Position numbers and translations under genes: made by a program. A stretch of DNA of 8,607 bases from the NCBI GenBank assembly GCA_023433225.1, contig JAEZDQ010000138.1, positions 1-8,607 on the forward strand. The letters run 5' to 3'. Under the pieces are notes generated by a model. The model made no database searches, had not been told where the DNA came from, and saw only the letters and a list, made by a program, of their open reading frames with translations. This stretch comes from Bacteroidota bacterium (GTDB lineage: Bacteria; Bacteroidota; Bacteroidia; Flavobacteriales; Weeksellaceae). Positions within the stretch are counted from its first letter, which is position 1. Every line of letters starts with the position of its first letter. This document shows, piece after piece, positions 1-7,108 of this stretch.

Positions 1-1831
1 AAACTTATGGGCTGGAGGGTTCGGGCAGGGACTGGTGAAATATAATCGCGGGACGGATCGGTTTGAAAAAATCCCCATCCCATTTACAGACAAAGATGTC
101 ATTCAGATTACGCCTGTATCCAATGACACGATTTGGGTGCACACCTGGTCGGGCGGAATTTATGCTTTGAACATCGATGATTACAGCGCGCATCCGAAAA
201 CCCTTAACGGAAAAACCATCGTCCGTTCACGTACCAGTTTCCGGGACTCATCCGGGAAAATCTGGATTGGAAGTGATGAGGGCTTGTACAAAATCGGAGA
301 TAAAAAAATCACACATTACGATAATTTGTCGAACGAAAGGGTCTTTTCGATTACAGAGGATATTGATAAAAATATTTGGGTAGGTACGGCAAAGGGTTTG
401 AATAAGATTAACCCTGAAACCCAAAAAGTAGTTTTCTATACTAAACAGCCCGGGCTTCCCAATGATTTTATTTATGGTGTGGAATCTGACAATAAAGGGC
501 ATATATGGGTTTCGACCAATTATGGCATTTCGGAATTTAATCCGGAAACAAGCCTGTTTAAAAACTATTCGCAGAATGACGGCCTTCAGAATAATGAGTT
601 TAACGGTAAGGCCTCTTACAAGGACAGCTTGGGGTATTTGTATTTTGGCGGGATGAACGGATACAATGTGTTTCATCCGGACAGTATTTTCATCAACCGC
701 AAAGTCGGAAAAACCCTGATTGAAAATGTCCGGTTATTCGGGAGACCCATTGAAAAAAACGTGCTTTATGCCGATACGCTGGTATTCTCACATGACCAGA
801 ATGTAATTACGTTTGAATATGCCAGCCTGAATTACCTTTGGCCCGAAAAAAACCGCTATACATTTTTACTGGAGGGTTTTGATAAGGAATGGCGGCCGGT
901 AACCAAAGAACGCAATACGACCTATACCAATTTAGACCCGGGCACTTATATTTTCAAAGTGAGGGGCAGCAACAACGAATTGATTTGGGGCAAGCCGGAT
1001 ATCATTACCGTTATCATACAATCACCGTGGTACAATACAGTGTGGTTCCGTTCGGTTTTGGCCTTCTTTCTGATTTTTGCGGTGCTCGCCTTTTTCCTTT
1101 ATAAGAATTACCAGCAAAAGCAAATCAATCTTCGGTTATCGAAAATGGTGGAGGAGCGGACACAGGAGTTGAGCGAATCCAACGATGCTTTGAATCATTC
1201 ATTGGAAATTTCGGAAAAACAGAAAGAAAACATCGCCTTTCTGATGCGGGAGCTCAATCACAGAGTGAAGAACAACCTTCAGATTATAACCAGCCTTATT
1301 GACATCCAGGACATCGGCATCAACGACCCTGAAGCCAAGGAAAAGCTTAAGATTTTACAATCCAGAATTTTTACGGTATCCCGCATCCATGATGTTCTCA
1401 ATATTACCGAAGAACGCTCCTACATCCGGATGGATAAATTTATATCCAACTTGGCGGAAGAACTGATAGAATTCTCGGGTGAAAAAATAAAACTCAATCT
1501 GGAGCTGGAACCTGTTTTGTATGGAGTGGAGAAGCTGACTTATCTCGGACTGGTAATCAATGAGCTGATCACCAATTCTGTCAAACATGCTTTTGCCGAA
1601 AACTCCATTCACAAAGAAATTTCTATTTCCTTAAAAGAAAAAGACGGCCGGTTAGCATTGATATACAAAGACAACGGAAAAGGGTTTCCTGCGGAAACAG
1701 TGAGTGATTCTGAAAAAATGGGCATGAACCTCATCAAATCCTTAGCGCGTGAACTGAGAGGCACTTCAGAACTCCAGAACGATAATGGAGCCGCCTTTAT
1801 TATGACTTTCAACAAATACAACCATACGTAA
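1..1831 (+). CDS. Reg_prop/Y_Y_Y sensor histidine kinase, HisKA_2 type (5' partial)
   Basis: This is the C-terminal part of a membrane sensor kinase; the frame is open from position 2, so the true start and signal peptide lie upstream, and the GTG at 35 is only an internal Val. Propeller-blade repeats (Reg_prop, IWxG-like) have Trp or equivalent codons near 8, 134, 263, 377, 506 and 641, a spacing of about 42 residues. A Y_Y_Y domain follows (about 866-1040, FLLEGFDKEW to PGTYIFKVRGSN), then one transmembrane helix (about 1049-1105) and a coiled coil. The cytoplasmic kinase has the HisKA_2 H-box ELNHRVKNNLQ with the phospho-accepting His at 1259-1261, an N-box INELITNS (Asn at 1559-1561) and a G-box DNGKGF (Asp at 1670-1672), so it looks active. 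The ligand, inferred to be periplasmic, is unknown. Unlike hybrid HTCS proteins it has no fused receiver or AraC domain; its stop overlaps the next gene, the probable partner regulator. Confidence 0.93.
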   Translation, partial: NLWAGGFGQGLVKYNRGTDRFEKIPIPFTDKDVIQITPVSNDTIWVHTWSGGIYALNIDDYSAHPKTLNGKTIVRSRTSFRDSSGKIWIGSDEGLYKIGDKKITHYDNLSNERVFSITEDIDKNIWVGTAKGLNKINPETQKVVFYTKQPGLPNDFIYGVESDNKGHIWVSTNYGISEFNPETSLFKNYSQNDGLQNNEFNGKASYKDSLGYLYFGGMNGYNVFHPDSIFINRKVGKTLIENVRLFGRPIEKNVLYADTLVFSHDQNVITFEYASLNYLWPEKNRYTFLLEGFDKEWRPVTKERNTTYTNLDPGTYIFKVRGSNNELIWGKPDIITVIIQSPWYNTVWFRSVLAFFLIFAVLAFFLYKNYQQKQINLRLSKMVEERTQELSESNDALNHSLEISEKQKENIAFLMRELNHRVKNNLQIITSLIDIQDIGINDPEAKEKLKILQSRIFTVSRIHDVLNITEERSYIRMDKFISNLAEELIEFSGEKIKLNLELEPVLYGVEKLTYLGLVINELITNSVKHAFAENSIHKEISISLKEKDGRLALIYKDNGKGFPAETVSDSEKMGMNLIKSLARELRGTSELQNDNGAAFIMTFNKYNHT

Positions 1832-2430
1832 TGCCAAAACAAGTACTGATACTGGAAGATGAAATCATTATTGCCAATGGGGTTAAATTACACCTAGATA
1901 AAAATGGTTACGAATGTGAAATCGCCACCAATTCACCGGAAGCGGAAGCCCTGCTGGAAAATCACAGGTTTTGTGCCATCATCAGCGATATCAATTTAAA
2001 CCATGAAATATCGGGCATCGACTTCATAGAAAAACATATAGGAGACAGTATCCCGGTCGTTTTCCTCACGGCTTACAGCGATTTGGAAACCATGAAGCAG
2101 GCCGAACGAACTTTGCCCTACGCATACATTACCAAACCGTTCAACAAGAACCACCTTTTGATCACGCTGAACCTGGCCATTACAAACCACAAAAAGAGAT
2201 TTATACATAATTTTCCCGAAGATATCAACATAGAGGAATTGTCACTCAGCAAGCGCGAAATAGAAATACTTCATCTGCTGTCCCAAAGCAAAACGACCGA
2301 AGAAATATCAAACGAACTCAACATAAGCCCACTGACAGTTTCAACGCATAGAAAAAATATATTTAAAAAAACCGGAACCAAAAGCATCATCGAACTGATT
2401 TCACTTTCAATAGAAAAAGGTTGGATTTAA
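1831..2430 (+). CDS. Response regulator, REC domain plus LuxR-type HTH
   Basis: This 199-residue two-domain response regulator should accept phosphate from the upstream kinase and then bind DNA. The receiver domain (about 3-118) has the full set of active residues: acidic pair E9/D10, phospho-acceptor D53 in IISDINL, T80 in VVFLTAYSD and K102 followed by P103. A linker of about 20 residues leads to a LuxR/NarL-family helix-turn-helix (about 137-199) with LSKREIEILHLL and the recognition region ISPLTVSTHRKNIFKKT. The ATG shares its A with the TAA of the kinase gene (TAATG), which implies translational coupling and co-transcription. No Shine-Dalgarno sequence is evident. The HTH is strikingly similar to that of the next gene. 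Target genes cannot be read from this window. Confidence 0.94.
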   Translation: MPKQVLILEDEIIIANGVKLHLDKNGYECEIATNSPEAEALLENHRFCAIISDINLNHEISGIDFIEKHIGDSIPVVFLTAYSDLETMKQAERTLPYAYITKPFNKNHLLITLNLAITNHKKRFIHNFPEDINIEELSLSKREIEILHLLSQSKTTEEISNELNISPLTVSTHRKNIFKKTGTKSIIELISLSIEKGWI

Positions 2431-2443
2431 GGTTTCGTAACTC

Positions 2444-2457
2444 AACATTAAAATGTT
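2444..2457. promoter_or_regulatory. Palindrome AACATT-AA-AATGTT before the PAS-LuxR gene
   Basis: This is a perfect inverted repeat with 6-base arms and a 2-base spacer. It fills much of the 33-bp gap between the response regulator gene and the PAS-LuxR gene and ends 6 bases before the ATG at 2464. Its geometry resembles the 7-2-7 inverted sites known for NarL-family regulators, so it could be an operator for either LuxR-type protein. It could equally form a small RNA hairpin near the start codon. Arms this short and AT-rich also arise by chance, so the call is tentative. Confidence 0.3.
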
Positions 2458-2463
2458 TCTGCC

Positions 2464-3228
2464 ATGGAAAAATTAGTATTAGATCGGGCTGCAAAAATCT
2501 GGAAAGAAATCGGGCAACACAAAAAACCCCGGGAACTCACCGTAGAAATAGAGATTTATAAGAAAATGCTCAACCTGTTTCAGGTCGGCGATTATTGTTA
2601 CTTTATCTTTAACCCGCCCGAAATGCGGATGGAATACACCAACACATCCATTACCAAACTCCTGGGCTATGAACCGGAAGAATTTACCTTGGAAAAATTC
2701 TTGGAAATCATCCACCCCGATGATCTGCCGGTTTACCTGAACTTTGAAGCAACCATCACCCAATTCTGGCAGAGCCTGCCGCCGGAAAAAGTATTTAAAT
2801 ACAAAACCCGCTATGATTTCAGGATACGATGTAAAAATGGCCAGTTTAAAAGGCTGTTGCAACAGGTAGCCGTGATTCAGAGCGATGAAGACGGAGCCGT
2901 GCTCAGGACTTTCGTAATATTTACAGACATCACAAGCCTGAAAAAAAACAATAAAATGGTGTTGTCAATTATGGGTCTGGAGGGCGAACCTTCTTATATA
3001 GACATACAGCCCGTAGAGGCTCTGGTTCCCTACAAAAGCATCCTCACAAAAAGAGAAATTGAGGTTTTTCGTTTGCTGGTGGACGATTGCCAAACCGCAG
3101 AAATAGCTTACATTTTGGGAATCAGTCCACACACGGTCAGCACGCACCGTAAGAATATTTTTAAAAAGACCAAGACCAACTCGGTTTTGCAACTCGTAAA
3201 ACTGGGACTGGAAAAGGGATGGATTTAG
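2464..3228 (+). CDS. PAS domain-containing LuxR-family transcriptional regulator
   Basis: This 254-residue soluble protein has no signal peptide or transmembrane segment. After an N-terminal stretch of about 38 residues comes a PAS fold (about 40-160). Visible PAS features are ITKLLGYEPEEF, IHPDDLP at 83-89, a PAC-like strand set YDFRIRCKNGQFKRLLQQ, and the closing FVIFTDITSLKK. A 30-residue linker leads to a LuxR-type HTH (about 194-254) with LTKREIEVFRLL and ISPHTVSTHRKNIFKKT. There is no receiver domain, so it probably works as a one-component regulator or through protein contacts; the PAS ligand is unknown. It lies 33 bp after the response regulator gene on the same strand, probably in the same operon. 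The HTH matches the neighbour at 37 of 61 aligned residues by hand count, suggesting duplication of that domain. ATG 2464 is chosen because the protein then begins just before the family-like N-terminus. Confidence 0.9.
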   Translation: MEKLVLDRAAKIWKEIGQHKKPRELTVEIEIYKKMLNLFQVGDYCYFIFNPPEMRMEYTNTSITKLLGYEPEEFTLEKFLEIIHPDDLPVYLNFEATITQFWQSLPPEKVFKYKTRYDFRIRCKNGQFKRLLQQVAVIQSDEDGAVLRTFVIFTDITSLKKNNKMVLSIMGLEGEPSYIDIQPVEALVPYKSILTKREIEVFRLLVDDCQTAEIAYILGISPHTVSTHRKNIFKKTKTNSVLQLVKLGLEKGWI

Positions 3229-3369
3229 TTTGTTTTTCGCAAAAATCAGGAATACATCGAAAAGGTTTCATACATCTTTTGGAACAAAAATTCTGATAAG
3301 ACCCTTTGGAATCATCTCCGGCGGTCTTTGGTTCACAATAATTCCAGCTTCATATTCAAAAATAGTTTT

Positions 3370-3377
3370 TAAATTTG
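3370..3377 (+). promoter_or_regulatory. Probable -7 promoter element (TAAATTTG) for pdhB
   Basis: TAAATTTG is a full match to the Bacteroidota -7 consensus TAnnTTTG and lies 19 bases before the pdhB ATG. I could not find a convincing TTG -33 element at the usual distance. The rest of the 3229-3396 intergenic stretch shows no gene. A promoter here would separate pdhB transcription from the sensory cassette. Confidence 0.5.
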
Positions 3378-3396
3378 CTTCCTTGACGATTTAGTT

Positions 3397-4377
3397 ATGG
3401 CAGAAAAAACATTCAGAGAAGTCATTGCGGAAGCAATGAGTGAAGAAATGAGGAGAGACCCCTCCGTTTACCTGATGGGTGAAGAAGTCGCGGAATACAA
3501 CGGAGCCTACAAAGCTTCCAAAGGAATGCTGGACGAATTCGGGCCGGAAAGGGTGATCGACACCCCGATTTCCGAAGGCGGCTTTTCCGGTATCGCCGTG
3601 GGTTCAGCCATGAACGGCTGCCGTCCGATTGTGGAATTCATGACCTTTAATTTCTCTCTGGTGGCCATCGACCAAATTATCAACAATGCCGCAAAAATGT
3701 ATCAGATGTCCGGCGGGCAATGGAACGTTCCCATCGTTTTCCGTGGACCAACCGGCTCTGCGGGACAATTGGGCGCAACCCACTCCCAATCATTTGACAA
3801 TTGGTATGCCAATACACCCGGGCTGAAAGTAATTGTTCCTTCCAATCCTTATGATGCCAAAGGTTTGTTGAAATCAGCTATCCGCGACAATGACCCGGTG
3901 ATTTTCATGGAGTCCGAGCAAATGTATGGTGATAAAATGGAAATTCCTGAAGGTGAATATTTAATCCCGATCGGTGTGGCGGACATCAAAAAAGACGGAA
4001 CGGATCTCACGATTGTATCCTATGGAAAACTGATGAAAAACGCATTGGCCGCCGCAGAGCAACTCGAAAAAGAAGGCATCAGCGCAGAAGTCATCGACCT
4101 GAGGACTTTACGTCCACTCGATTATGATACCATCATCCATTCGGTGAAGAAAACCAACCGCTTGGTCGTTTTGGAAGAATCTTGGCCGTATGGCTCTATT
4201 TCGACTGAAATCACTTATATGGTGCAACAAAAGGCATTTGATTATTTGGATGCGCCGGTGAAAAGGATTACTGCACCCGATATTTCCGCTCCTTATTCGG
4301 CCGAATTGTTCAAAGCTTGGTTCCCAAGCATCGAAAAAGTCGTGGAGGCCGGAAAATCCGTTTCTTACAAACAATGA
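3397..4377 (+). CDS. pdhB: Pyruvate dehydrogenase complex E1 component, beta subunit
   Basis: This is the full-length (326 residue) beta subunit of an alpha2beta2-type E1, the thiamine-diphosphate enzyme that decarboxylates pyruvate and passes the acetyl group to the lipoyl domain of E2, making acetyl-CoA in the cytoplasm. Family landmarks are clear: GEEVAEYNGAYK with E29/E30, DTPISEGGFSGIAVG with the cofactor-contacting E60, EFMTFNFS, FRGPTGSAG, H129 in ATHSQSF, and a C-terminal transketolase domain with DLRTLRPLD and VVLEESWPYGS. Its sequence closely resembles mitochondrial-type E1 beta rather than the homodimeric E1 (aceE). The E1 alpha and E2 genes are not in this window, so the complex must be completed by genes elsewhere. 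A related 2-oxoisovalerate dehydrogenase beta subunit is the main alternative, but the close match to PDH E1 beta favours pyruvate. A terminator follows 18 bases after the stop. Confidence 0.93.
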   Translation: MAEKTFREVIAEAMSEEMRRDPSVYLMGEEVAEYNGAYKASKGMLDEFGPERVIDTPISEGGFSGIAVGSAMNGCRPIVEFMTFNFSLVAIDQIINNAAKMYQMSGGQWNVPIVFRGPTGSAGQLGATHSQSFDNWYANTPGLKVIVPSNPYDAKGLLKSAIRDNDPVIFMESEQMYGDKMEIPEGEYLIPIGVADIKKDGTDLTIVSYGKLMKNALAAAEQLEKEGISAEVIDLRTLRPLDYDTIIHSVKKTNRLVVLEESWPYGSISTEITYMVQQKAFDYLDAPVKRITAPDISAPYSAELFKAWFPSIEKVVEAGKSVSYKQ

Positions 4378-4395
4378 GAATAATTTGAAAAGAAT

Positions 4396-4426
4396 AAAAA
4401 ACCTTCTGTTTGCAGAAGGTTTTTTT
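4396..4426 (+). terminator. Intrinsic terminator after pdhB
   Basis: The core stem CCTTCTG (4402-4408) pairs with CAGAAGG (4413-4419) around a TTTG loop. Flanking A and T runs (4396-4401 with 4420-4425) extend the stem to 13 pairs, and seven Ts follow the core. It is a textbook Rho-independent terminator, and the A-run on the other side means it could also act in reverse. It marks the end of the pdhB transcript. Confidence 0.9.
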
Positions 4427-4437
4427 GTGGATATTTG
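4409..4437 (+). promoter_or_regulatory. Possible promoter for the DUF5686 gene, partly inside the terminator
   Basis: TTTG (4409-4412), which forms the terminator loop, is followed after 17 bases by GATATTTG (4430-4437), a one-mismatch version of TAnnTTTG. Such spacing fits Flavobacterium promoters. Transcription would then start only a few bases before ATG 4446, giving an almost leaderless mRNA. The first base mismatch makes this tentative. Confidence 0.3.
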
Positions 4438-4445
4438 TAGCATCT

Positions 4446-6986
4446 ATGTCAAAATTAAATTGCCTGGTTTTAGCCTTTTTCTGTGGATGGGTTTCGCTGT
4501 CTGCCCAAGTCAAAGTTTCCGGGACTCTAACGGACGGTAAAACCAACCGCCCCATCGCGTATGCAGAAATAACCCTACCGAATGCAGGTGTTTTTACAAC
4601 GACCAATACAGACGGGAGTTTTTATTTGGAATCGACAGAAAACGATTCGGTCATTGAGGTTTCCATGCCCGGCTATGAATTCCTCCAAATGGAATTGAAT
4701 TCCAAAGTCAATTACAATTTCCGCATTCAATTGAACCCGGAAAATGCCGAACAAAATCAGACCGTGGAACTGGATGAAGCCACCCTTACCAACACCCGCA
4801 AAAAATACAAAAACAAAAAGGAAAATCCCGCTTATGCGATTTTGAACGAATTGTGGAAACGCAAACGCCGCAACGGACTGCGCATTGTTCCGCAATATGA
4901 ATACGAAGAATACGAAAAATTACAGTTCGATTTGAACAATGTGGACAGTGCATTGACCAAAAACCGGATTTTCAAAGACATGGAATTCATTTTCGAAAGA
5001 ATCGACACTTCGGATATTACCGGAAAAGCTTATCTGCCCGCTTTCCTCAACGAATCCCTCTACAGGGTTTACGGCAGGAATGAACCTTCACGAAGGGAGC
5101 GAAAAGACTTGATTGCGAATAAAAGTTCCGGTTTTGACGACAATGAAATCGTCACCCAAACCCTTAAAAACCTCTATAAAGAATTCGATATTTATGAAAA
5201 CAGATTGAATTTTTTCAATAAAAATTTTGTCAGCCCCGTAGCACGCGACGGCTTTTCGGTTTATGAATACGAACTTTCCGATACGCTGAACATCGACGGT
5301 GTAGAATGTTACCGCATCAAATATTACCCAAAACGCGACGGGGAATATACCTTCATGGGCGATATGTACATCAGTATGGGTACATATGCGGTCAAGGAGG
5401 TGACAATGCAAAGCACCAAAAATATTGACGTGAACTTTGTCCGCGACATTTTTGTAAGCCTGCAATTCGAAGTGGAAAGCGACTCCATTTTTTATCCGAA
5501 AAGGGATTATATCTTGTTGGATATGGCCTTGGTCAATAAAAAATCATCGGCAAAAGGTTTGTTTGCACACCGAACCGTTTCCTACAAAGATTTCAATTTC
5601 GATAAACCCCATCCCGATGAATTTTACAATGAAAGGAATCATGACCCCTATACATCGGGGGCATTTGAAAAAAATGATTTGTATTGGGCAGGAGCACGGC
5701 ATGAACGCTTGTCTAAAAACGAAGACGGAATTTATGAAACACTCGACAGCTTGCAACAAGTACCGCGTTTTCGTCGGATTGTGAAAACCGTCGAAGTCCT
5801 TGGATCGGGTTATTACCAGGTTTGGAATGCTGTTGACATCGGGAATTTATATTCAACCGTCGGTTACAATGAAATTGAAGGTTTCCGCCTGCGTGCCGGA
5901 GCCAGAACTTATTTTTCTCAAAACGATATGTGGCGCGTAGCGGGTTATCTGGCGTATGGGTTCCGGGATCATCAATTCAAATACGGAGCCGAAGCAAGGT
6001 TTATGTTCAATAAGTACAACCGTTTCCAAATCGGGGCAGGAACCAAGCGCGACATTGAACAATTGGGCGTACAACTAACCACTTCCGACGGGATTATGAC
6101 GCGGAGTTTTGCTTCCTCCTCCATCATCAGCCAAGGAGCCAACGACAAATTAAGCCATATCAATAAAACCAATGTATATACCTCCATCGACCCTTGGAAG
6201 AATTTCACCATTCGCTTGGACGGCAACTACCAAACCACCCGCGCGGCCGATCCTGCATTATTCAACATCGGTTATATCAATGAAAAAGGTTATTTGGAAC
6301 ACCATTTAATCGACACCAACCTGAGTTTGTCCCTGATTGCACGCCCGGGGGCAAAATTCTCCCGCTTCGGGATTGACCGTTATGAGCACAGCACCCTCGC
6401 ACCGACTTTTATGTTGCGCTATACCAAAGGTTTCAGCGGATTGTTCAACAGCCAGTTCGATTACGACAAATTGCAGTTTTTCTTTGCAAAGCCTTTTTTA
6501 ATCGGCTCTTTCGGAAAATCGGAAGTGGTATTTGAAGCCGGGAAAACCTTCCAAGGACTGCCGCTCTCCCTATTGAGTGTGATTCCGGGCAATGAAAGTT
6601 ACGGTCTGGTTCCCGGCACCTTTTCCCAATTGGATTATTATGAATTTGTGACGGATACTTACAGCACAATGAGTTTGGACCATCATTTCAACGGATGGAT
6701 TTTGAACAAAATCCCTTTGATTAAAAAATTAAAAATCAGGGAAGTGGGCTTTTTCCGTGCGGCTTGGGGCGACATTTCCGATAAAAGCCTGTATATCAAC
6801 CGCTCGGATATTCCTTATTTGGCCCCGAATGACAAAATTTATTTCGAATACGGATTCGGAATCGAAAACATCGGCTTTGGGAATTTTCGCCCTTTACGAA
6901 TTGACTTCAACTGGAGAGGGAATTACCTCAACCTCCCGGACGCACGGAAATTCGGCATCACCATCGGGATGGGTATGATGTTTTGA
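4446..6986 (+). CDS. DUF5686 and carboxypeptidase-regulatory-like domain outer-membrane protein
   Basis: This 846-residue protein is exported and probably sits in the outer membrane. Residues 1-20 form a signal peptide with a likely cut after A20 (SLSA/Q). Residues about 23-96 are a carboxypeptidase-regulatory-like beta sandwich (VSGTLTDGKTNRPIAYAEI, TNTDGSFYL), as seen at the start of many Bacteroidota TonB-dependent receptors. The DUF5686 region follows, opening with NPAYAILNELWKRK. From roughly residue 430 the sequence alternates in beta-barrel style and ends in GITIGMGMMF, a terminal Phe typical of outer-membrane barrels. No TonB box or plug domain is evident, so it is not a standard receptor. 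Its biochemical role is unknown. ATG 4446 is chosen because the upstream in-frame TTG at 4410 lies inside the pdhB terminator hairpin and would put 12 extra residues before the signal peptide. Confidence 0.88.
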   Translation: MSKLNCLVLAFFCGWVSLSAQVKVSGTLTDGKTNRPIAYAEITLPNAGVFTTTNTDGSFYLESTENDSVIEVSMPGYEFLQMELNSKVNYNFRIQLNPENAEQNQTVELDEATLTNTRKKYKNKKENPAYAILNELWKRKRRNGLRIVPQYEYEEYEKLQFDLNNVDSALTKNRIFKDMEFIFERIDTSDITGKAYLPAFLNESLYRVYGRNEPSRRERKDLIANKSSGFDDNEIVTQTLKNLYKEFDIYENRLNFFNKNFVSPVARDGFSVYEYELSDTLNIDGVECYRIKYYPKRDGEYTFMGDMYISMGTYAVKEVTMQSTKNIDVNFVRDIFVSLQFEVESDSIFYPKRDYILLDMALVNKKSSAKGLFAHRTVSYKDFNFDKPHPDEFYNERNHDPYTSGAFEKNDLYWAGARHERLSKNEDGIYETLDSLQQVPRFRRIVKTVEVLGSGYYQVWNAVDIGNLYSTVGYNEIEGFRLRAGARTYFSQNDMWRVAGYLAYGFRDHQFKYGAEARFMFNKYNRFQIGAGTKRDIEQLGVQLTTSDGIMTRSFASSSIISQGANDKLSHINKTNVYTSIDPWKNFTIRLDGNYQTTRAADPALFNIGYINEKGYLEHHLIDTNLSLSLIARPGAKFSRFGIDRYEHSTLAPTFMLRYTKGFSGLFNSQFDYDKLQFFFAKPFLIGSFGKSEVVFEAGKTFQGLPLSLLSVIPGNESYGLVPGTFSQLDYYEFVTDTYSTMSLDHHFNGWILNKIPLIKKLKIREVGFFRAAWGDISDKSLYINRSDIPYLAPNDKIYFEYGFGIENIGFGNFRPLRIDFNWRGNYLNLPDARKFGITIGMGMMF

Positions 6987-6988
6987 TT

Positions 6989-7024
6989 TTCAAATTCTTG
7001 GGCGGATTTATATCCGAATTTGAA
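6989..7024 (+). terminator. Bulged hairpin after the DUF5686 gene, possible terminator or 3' end structure
   Basis: Outer arms TTCAAATT (6989-6996) and AATTTGAA (7017-7024) pair perfectly. Inside them CGGAT (7003-7007) pairs with ATCCG (7012-7016) around a TTAT loop, with a 6-base bulge CTTGGG (6997-7002) on the 5' side. It starts two bases after the stop codon. There is no T-run afterwards, so it may be an RNA-stabilising 3' structure or an imperfect terminator. Confidence 0.45.
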
Positions 7025-7053
7025 TATTCTTCTGCATAAATCCTCCAAATACT

Positions 7054-7082
7054 TTTGAAATAACGCGAATGTAGTATATTTG
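7054..7082 (+). promoter_or_regulatory. Bacteroidota-type promoter for hppA
   Basis: TTTG (7054-7057) and TATATTTG (7075-7082), an exact TAnnTTTG, are separated by 17 bases, as expected for a housekeeping sigma promoter of Flavobacteriia. Transcription should begin about 5-8 bases after the -7 box, leaving a leader of roughly 20 bases before ATG 7109. The gap from 6987 to 7108 holds this promoter and the preceding hairpin and no gene. Confidence 0.65.
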
Positions 7083-7108
7083 CAGACTGTTAAAATTTCT
7101 AAAAAGTT

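Noticed and set aside
35..37. GTG as the start of the sensor kinase gene
   Set aside because: The frame stays open to position 2 and encodes a further propeller blade (LWAGGFGQGLVKYN), so the true start is outside the window.
248..676. Minus-strand reading frame of 142 codons
   Set aside because: It lies wholly antisense to the well-supported propeller region of the kinase and shows no recognisable domain.
3229..3245. TTTTT-CGC-AAAAA as a terminator of the sensory cassette
   Set aside because: The stem is only five A-T pairs with a 3-base loop and no T-run afterwards, too weak to call.
4410..4445. TTG start giving the DUF5686 protein 12 extra N-terminal residues
   Set aside because: The TTG lies in the loop of the pdhB terminator, and the extension would precede an already complete signal peptide starting at ATG 4446.
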